DNA from: Cladosporium sp. IMV 00045 | Taxonomy: Eukaryota > Ascomycota > Dothideomycetes > Cladosporiales > Cladosporiaceae | DNA: 56,321 nucleotides | Direction: 5' to 3' | NCBI GenBank assembly: GCA_001931905.2 | Contig: MSJI02000567.1 | Coordinates: forward strand, 1 to 56,321 | Shown here: positions 50,660 through 56,321 of the stretch, one piece after another | Numbering within the stretch: the first letter of the stretch is position 1 | How the letters are laid out: each line of letters opens with the position of its first letter | The notes under the pieces: generated by a model | Told to the model about the DNA's origin: nothing | Database searches by the model: none | Seen by the model: only the letters and a program-made list of their open reading frames with translations | Translations under genes and position numbers: made by a program

Positions 50660-51400
50660 CGTCTGTGCAAAGTAGAGTGAAGCAAAACACGTCAGAGAAA
50701 GCAAGGTGAAGGTGTCTGTCGGGCCAGTGATTTTATGTAGTTTTCCTCATTCAAGTCGTTCGAATACGGGGTTTCGAAGCGAAGCGAAGCAAACCATGGT
50801 AAAGGTGTCTGTCGGAACTTTTTTTTGTCTTTTTGCTGTTCGTTGTTACAGTTTGTCGAGTTCGCTCTTCCGAAGTAAAGCAAAGCGAGGCGAGGGTATC
50901 TGTCGAGCTTGTTTTTTTGTTGTTGATTTTTGAAGTTGCTCGCGCTTGCCTCTCCGAAGTGAAACAGAGCAAGGTGAAGTTCTCTTGTCGGGCCAGTGAT
51001 TTTTTGGTGCTTTTCTTCACCAAAAGTCATTCGAGTTCGCTGTTTCATAGCAAAGCAGACCAGAGCCAGCTGTCTGTCGGGTGCGAATCCCCTTTTCTCT
51101 CTTGTCAATCAAGTCATTTGAATTCGTTTTTGTTTTCCGATGCAGAGTAAAGCAGGCTGAAGGTGCCTGTCGAAAGTTCTTTGCTGATTGAAGTCATCGA
51201 CTTCATGATGTCAAAGTAAAGAAAAGCCCCAATCAAAGGAAATGAAAGCAAGCAAGGTGTCAATAGAGCCCGATCTTAGGCTTTTCCTCGTCAAAGCCAT
51301 TCAAGCTCATTGTTGAAGCAGAGCAACGCAAAGGAAAGCGTCGTAAAACAAGGTGAAAGTGTCTGCCAGGCCTGATTCTTCCGTGGAAATGCAACGTGGT
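50660..51400. repeat. Degenerate tandem array, ~8 units of 73-103 bases
   Basis: Units begin with a CGAAG(T/C)(A/G)AAGCAAAGC-like block, continue with GGTGAAGGTGTCTGTCGGGC, then a T-run (TTTTTTGT...), and end with GTCATTCGAGTTCGCT-like sequence. Approximate unit starts: 50664, 50775, 50871, 50955, 51046, 51138, 51211, 51314. Unit lengths are about 111, 96, 84, 91, 92, 73, 103 and 87 bases. Divergence is high but the order of blocks is kept. It lies between the convergent monooxygenase and NAF1 genes. On the minus strand a frame without ATG (50692-51108) shows matching ~30-residue peptide repeats; I take that as a by-product of the array. Confidence 0.8.
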
Positions 51401-51454
51401 GGTGAAAGACGACTCTCTTGCGTCTTCCCACTCTCATGCAAGTGAGGATCAATA

Positions 51455-53854
51455 CTACTGGCCCTGCTGCTGCGAAGAGTGGTTCTGAATAGACTGATAG
51501 AGCTGCGCGGCGGCGGCAGGATTGTTCCGCAGGTACTCAGCCCACTGCTGGTGGTCTGGCTGCTGCTGCTGCTGGGCCTGAGCAGGCTGCTGCACCGCCT
51601 GTTGTGGATACTGCGGGTATGCCTGTTGCTGCGTCTGAGCAGGCTGCTGCTGAGCGGGCTGCTGAGCGGACTGCTGCGGATATTGCTGGTTTGCCTGCTG
51701 CGGCGGAGACACAGTTGCCCAGTATGTTTGCCAAGCCGCCCATTGAGCCTGCTCGGATAACGCGCCTCCTTGTGCGTTTGCCTGTGAAGCTGCCTGCTGA
51801 GGAGCTTGAGGGTACGCCTGCGGAAACTGCTGTGGCTGCTGTTGGCCCCATGTCTGTTGGGTGAACGTCTGCTGCGGAGAGTAAGGGTTTGCCTGCGGAT
51901 ACTGCTGTGCCTGATGCTGGAGATAGGCCTGCTGCGTGTATGGCTGTTGCGGCAACGCCTGCTGACCGTGCGGCTGTTGACCGTACGGCTGCTGAGTCTG
52001 ACCGTGGGACCAAGGATACGCGTTTTGAGCCGGTGCTGGAGCGGCGCCGTACGTTGCCTGAGGTGCAGTGTTGGTCTGTGACGCACCAGAGTACTGCTGC
52101 TGGTTGTTGTAACCTCCACGACCTTGCCACGGCCTATCACCTCTGCCGCGACCGCCGTCACCACGTCCACGGCCACGACCGCGACCTCCTTCTCCCATGG
52201 GTCCGCGATCGCGGCCACCCGTCTGCTGCAACTGCGCCATATTATCGGGGCGCTTCAAGGGAGTATAGAAATCGTCATCAGAGTCGTTGTTCTTGACTTG
52301 CGGCTTATCGCCATCGCCATCGCCGTCATAGTCCAAGGTAGACGGAAAGTGTCCAGAAGGCTGGTCATGAGTGGCATCGTTGCCGGGCGCCCCACGAGCA
52401 TATATCGGACCGCCTCGGCCACGTCCACCGCGCCCACCGCGACCACTACGGTCTCCACGGCCTCCACGATCTCCGCGGCTTCCACGACCTCCTGGTTGCT
52501 CGAATCTTTCGTGTTCACCACGATCGAAGGCACTGCGGCTGAGAGCACCACGTCCCGCTTTCTTGCTTTCCTTATTTTTGCGCTTAAATTCAGCCTCCTT
52601 CTCGTCGTCCGAGAAATCCATATCATCCTCGGCGACTTCTTCGTCGTGAATGTTGGAGGCGTCGGTACCCTTGGTGCGCAAGCCCGGCGTGAAGACAGTC
52701 TTCGAGTGACTGTTGACATAGTTGACGTTTGATCCAACTTGGAGACCGAATGCCTGAATGTCTTGCTCGTTTGCAAATGCGACGATGTACCTGGGCTCAT
52801 CGACCTTGCCCAAGATGTTTTGGATGACACCAATCACTTTGCGGTCGTCGTTGCAGAGCACGCTCTCAGCGTCTATCACCTCAGTGGCAGCTGTTGCGTT
52901 ACCCTTGATCACCGCGAGGTTCTCGACGATATTTTCGATCTTGCCCAGGGATGTGATTGCCATGTCATCTGTCATGACAATCTCAGGTGTCGTGAAGACC
53001 ATTTCGGTCTCGTTTTGTGTACGCGGCTGATGGCTGGGACCATGGTTGCCGTCGCCGCCATCTTCGTTCATGAGGATTCTACCCAACTCCTCGGCATCCA
53101 TGGAAGTGATTTCATCGTCGCTGTCATCACTGTCATCGCTGCTCGAGGTATCACTAGAAGACTCGGCAGACGAATCCATGGCGAACTCTGCCTCCGGGTT
53201 GCCCGCCTGCGCTTTGGCAGCGGCTTCAAATTCAGCTTGTCCAGAGTTGTCCTTTTTCTCTGAAGCCGCCTCTTCGCCAACATTGGAGTGTGTCTGAATG
53301 GTTGGCGGCTGTTGGCCAGTGGTATTGCTAGAGTCTGCGGGCGCGCTTGTGTTTTGCTCCAGCTCAGAGGTCTCTTGAACCATGCGCTTTGATGGCCCGT
53401 CTCCGCCAATGACCTGTGTCTCGAACTCATTGATGAGATCATCGTCGGCAGCATCGGTCATCTTCGCGGTCAGGTCGTCGGTAGAATCGCTAGCGTCCTT
53501 TGCCTGCGCCTCGGTGCTCTGATGCTCGCCGGGAGCAGCAAGCGGCAATGTGCCCGCGTCGCCAACGACAGTGATGTCGGTGTGTGCAGTGTGTGCAGAC
53601 AAGGTGGGCGAGGTCGCGGCGGTGCCAACTTCGTGCTCAACGGCCGAAGCGTTGCTGCCATTTGCTGCTTGCTGTGCGTTTGTACCACTGATATCCTCCT
53701 CATCTTTCGCCTCGCCAGCCATCTCTTCCCTAACATCCTCCGTAGTCTGAAGACTGCCAGGCGCGACCGCCGGTGCTGCTGCCGGGCGAAACTGGTCGAT
53801 GTCGGCCATTTCGGCCTCGGCGACCTGCTTGCTCTGATCTGCGCTGATGTCCAT
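51455..53854 (-). CDS. naf1: H/ACA snoRNP assembly factor NAF1
   Basis: 799-residue nuclear protein. Naf1 binds Cbf5/dyskerin and is later exchanged for Gar1 during H/ACA snoRNP assembly. The acidic disordered first third (long Ser/Asp runs near SSDTSSSDDSDDSDDE) is followed by the Gar1/Naf1 RNA-binding core: AITSLGKIENIVENLAVIKG, ESVLCNDDRKVIGVIQNILG, VDEPRYIVAFANEQDI and GSNVNYVNSHSKTVF. Two RGG-rich stretches come next (GGRGDRSGRGGRGGRGRGG; GGRGRGRGRGDGGRGRGD). The last 230 residues are Gln/Pro/Tyr/Ala-rich and prion-like. The frame opens at a GTG upstream, but the first ATG is at 53854. No intron needed. Confidence 0.92.
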   Translation of the reverse strand: MDISADQSKQVAEAEMADIDQFRPAAAPAVAPGSLQTTEDVREEMAGEAKDEEDISGTNAQQAANGSNASAVEHEVGTAATSPTLSAHTAHTDITVVGDAGTLPLAAPGEHQSTEAQAKDASDSTDDLTAKMTDAADDDLINEFETQVIGGDGPSKRMVQETSELEQNTSAPADSSNTTGQQPPTIQTHSNVGEEAASEKKDNSGQAEFEAAAKAQAGNPEAEFAMDSSAESSSDTSSSDDSDDSDDEITSMDAEELGRILMNEDGGDGNHGPSHQPRTQNETEMVFTTPEIVMTDDMAITSLGKIENIVENLAVIKGNATAATEVIDAESVLCNDDRKVIGVIQNILGKVDEPRYIVAFANEQDIQAFGLQVGSNVNYVNSHSKTVFTPGLRTKGTDASNIHDEEVAEDDMDFSDDEKEAEFKRKNKESKKAGRGALSRSAFDRGEHERFEQPGGRGSRGDRGGRGDRSGRGGRGGRGRGGPIYARGAPGNDATHDQPSGHFPSTLDYDGDGDGDKPQVKNNDSDDDFYTPLKRPDNMAQLQQTGGRDRGPMGEGGRGRGRGRGDGGRGRGDRPWQGRGGYNNQQQYSGASQTNTAPQATYGAAPAPAQNAYPWSHGQTQQPYGQQPHGQQALPQQPYTQQAYLQHQAQQYPQANPYSPQQTFTQQTWGQQQPQQFPQAYPQAPQQAASQANAQGGALSEQAQWAAWQTYWATVSPPQQANQQYPQQSAQQPAQQQPAQTQQQAYPQYPQQAVQQPAQAQQQQQPDHQQWAEYLRNNPAAAAQLYQSIQNHSSQQQGQ

Positions 53855-54410
53855 GATCCTCCTCCTCACTTGTCAATACGCCTCCTTGTTTCACCCTGTG
53901 CCTGAATGCCAAATGCCGCTGTACCCGCTCCGTGCAAAACAAAACGCCCAAACGCGACCGAAACTCAAGATGTGCCTACCTTTTCAGTGTTGCCGACACT
54001 CGCAGGCTTTCGAAGGCGCTGCGAATGTGTTGGAAGCTCGTGGATCGGTGCGCTGAGTGCGATATGTGTGAATTGGAGTGTAGTGAGAGTGCAGTGAAGT
54101 GAAGGTGTAGTTGGTGAGTACGAAGAAAAGTGTGCGCGAGAGAAAGTGATGGTCAAGCTCGATCAACAGTTTGCGCGCGCGAAAAAGTCAAGGCAAAGGG
54201 TCCAAGCCCCGCGTCATCTGCGCGAGCTTGTGAAAGCGCGCATGACTCGTGTGTTGACGAGCGTACTCGCTTCTTGCCGGCTGTCTAGTCTAAGGAGCAA
54301 CGCCCAGGAGAGGCGTCCAGGTTAGTGTCCGGGTAAATGCGTTGACGCCAAATATATATATGAGAGGATGAAGCAAGGGTGAATAATCTGGATACACGAG
54401 CATACACATC
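53855..54410. promoter_or_regulatory. Bidirectional promoter region, NAF1/ALG9
   Basis: 556 bases between two divergent housekeeping start codons. TATATATA at about 54352-54359 precedes the ALG9 start by some 55 bases. Confidence 0.5.
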
Positions 54411-56285
54411 ATGCCTACCACTACTGGTGTCAGCCCGACTGCTCCAAGGAGCCAGACAGAGGCAACCTCTGGAAAAGGAGACAAGTCAAAGTCAGTATCG
54501 TCGTATATCCTACGAATACCAGCAATATCGCCACTGGCCTGCTAACGACGTAATTGCAGGACCCAGAAGGCCCCTTTCGAACTCTCTGCAATCGTTGCCT
54601 TCTATGCCTTTCTCGTGAGCCATGTCATTGCTGCTTTCTTCAGCCCAATCCAGGACTGTGACGAAGTGTTCAACTTCTGGGAGCCGACGCATTACCTGAA
54701 CCATCACTATGGCTTTCAAACATGGGAATACTCGCCCGTGTACGCTATCCGAAGCTGGGCATATACCAGCCTTCACGCGGCTGTGACTGGCGTTAGCACT
54801 TTCATGCCCGGAATGGATCTTCCTTTGGGCCACAAGGCGCAATTCTACTTCCTCCGTGCCGCTCTGGCAGTCGCATGCGCTGCGTGCGAAACGCGCCTCT
54901 TCATGAAGATCAACAAGGTGTTGAACCCACGAGTGGCCATTATGTACATGGCGATCACTGTCACGTCTCCTGGTTTCTTCCATGCCAGTATCTCGTACTT
55001 GCCTTCGAGCTTTGCCATGTACTTTGTCATGCTCAGCACTGCGGCTTTCATGGACTGGCAGGGTGGACTTCGCACTGCCCAAGGAATCTTCTGGATGGCG
55101 ATCGGTGCCTTACTGGGCTGGCCGTTTGCCGCGGCAATGATTATTCCCTTCCTCGTTGAAGAAGCGCTGTTGGGCGCATTGACCGAATGGGAGGACCGAA
55201 TCGACCTCCTGTTTCGTCTTCTTGACGCCGCTGGGCGTTGTGTCATGATCGTGGTCCTCCAGGTCGCCGTGGACGTGATGTTCTACAGGAAGCTTGTCTT
55301 CGTTCCTCTGAACATCATACTCTACAATATCTTTGGTTCAAATGGACCCGATCTCTACGGCGTGGAGCCGTGGCACTTTTATCTCCGGAACCTGTTCCTC
55401 AACTTCCATGTCTGGGCAGTGCTTGCTCTGCTCAGCATGCCTCTTCTTGTGGCCCAGCATTTCCTTCGTGCCAAAGGACAGACTAAAGCAAGCTCTCTGC
55501 GTGGCATCGTCTATCTTGCGCCATTCTACCTGTGGCTTGCCATCTTCACTCTGCAGCCGCACAAAGAGGAGCGTTTCATGTACCCGGCATATCCAGCCTT
55601 GGCTCTGAATGCAGCCGTGGCATTCCACATCATACTTGCAAACCTGGGCTCAACCGACCCGAAGGACCTCATTAGCAAGATTCCGGTCCACCTACGCCTG
55701 CTTGGCATCCTGAGCTTTGTCATTGTAGGCTTGGGACTGAGCGCTTTCCGTACCATTGGTACCATGACGGCATATGGCGCGCCTCTTGCCATTTACACGC
55801 CGTTGAACGAGCGTGGTCTGGTGACCGAAGGCGACACGCTCTGCCTTGGCAAAGAATGGTATCGCTTCCCTTCGCACTACATTTTGCCCAAAGGCATGCA
55901 TGCCAAGTTCATTAAGAGCGAATTCTCAGGCCTGCTTCCTGGGGAGTTTGTTGGAGTCGATGACATTATGTCCGGAACTTCGAGAATACCATCGGGTATG
56001 AACGACGAAAACAAAGAGGAACTTGACAAATACACAGATCTCAGTCAGTGCACGTTTTTGGTCGACAGCAATCTACCCAGCACTGTTCCAACTTCCCTCG
56101 AACCCAATTATATTGGAGACGAGGAGCATTGGGAGAAAGTGCAGTGTTTGCCATTCCTAGATGCAGCTTCGACAGGGCTGCTCGGCAGACTTGGTTGGAT
56201 TCCCGACACGCCTCTCATCCCAGCAGAGCACCGCCGGGTCTGGGGAGATTACTGTTTGCTGAAACGCAAAACGATCCAACACTGA
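54411..56285 (+). CDS. alg9: ALG9 alpha-1,2-mannosyltransferase
   Basis: Two exons, 54411-54490 and 54560-56285, with a 69-base intron (GTCAGT...TTGCAG, CTAAC branch), 601 residues. This ER-membrane GT22 enzyme adds alpha-1,2-mannoses from dolichol-phosphate-mannose to the lipid-linked N-glycan precursor. The first exon encodes the short cytosolic tail MPTTTGVSPTAPRSQTEATS. The luminal catalytic motif is DCDEVFNFWEPTHYLNHHYG, then FQTWEYSPVYAIRSWAY. The second hallmark is LQPHKEERFMYPAYP (HKEERF). Several membrane segments lie between them. Ends about 36 bases before the window edge, complete. Confidence 0.96.
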
Positions 56286-56321
56286 AGTCATATGAGGCGA
56301 GTTGCGAGGTTGCAGTTGACG

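Noticed and set aside
50660..51400. CRISPR-like array
   Set aside because: Units are long, diverged and lack a constant repeat with unique spacers; the genome is eukaryotic.
51307..52218. 303-codon minus-strand frame rich in Arg/Ser/His over the NAF1 3' end
   Set aside because: Alternative-frame reading of the CAG-rich NAF1 tail; low complexity only.

Overview
The window is nuclear DNA of a filamentous ascomycete (Pezizomycotina). Its genes carry short GT-AG introns of 51-88 bases with CTAAC/CTGAC-type branch sites. The gene set includes Zn2Cys6 and DAL5-type proteins, an AA9 lytic polysaccharide monooxygenase, cellobiose dehydrogenase and Alt a 1-like secreted proteins, and a copy of a TE at the left edge looks RIP-mutated. 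A plant-associated or saprotrophic Dothideomycete is a reasonable guess but is inference only.

Layout. 1-6.4 kb is an AT-rich, repeat-bearing block: a decayed pogo/Fot1-like transposase tail (about 170-430), a roughly 95-base repeat present twice (443-538 and 5178-5272), one intact NmrA-like gene, and a 324-base MITE with TAA target-site duplications (5337-5660). 6.5-17.8 kb holds three MFS transporters, a secreted GH64 glucanase and a secreted six-cysteine protein. 18.5-31.5 kb is mostly conserved core genes: RPB5, the PP2A methyltransferase PPM1, a CYSTM protein, a propionyl/acetyl-CoA synthetase-like enzyme, an Alt a 1-like secreted protein, allantoicase, and an ankyrin-DIL protein. 32-34 kb carries a group X hybrid histidine kinase gene that stops before its ATPase and histidine kinase modules. 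35-50.5 kb is rich in oxidoreductases: cellobiose dehydrogenase next to an AA9 LPMO, an SDR, an aldehyde dehydrogenase, a DUF3445 heme protein, a Zn2Cys6 regulator with a small HTH-like protein, and an FMO/Baeyer-Villiger-type monooxygenase. 50.66-51.4 kb is a degenerate tandem repeat array. The window ends with NAF1 (H/ACA snoRNP assembly) and ALG9 (N-glycan mannosyltransferase), head to head.

Functional links. CDH and AA9 LPMO form a known electron-donor/acceptor pair for oxidative cellulose cleavage; the CDH promoter carries an XlnR-type GGCTAAA and a CreA-type GCGGGG. The DAL5-type permease has five HGATAR sites in 131 bases upstream, and allantoicase lies 10 kb away, suggesting nitrogen-controlled use of purine breakdown products. 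Spliced models below were worked out by hand from splice signals, frame continuity and family similarity recalled from memory; no database search was possible.
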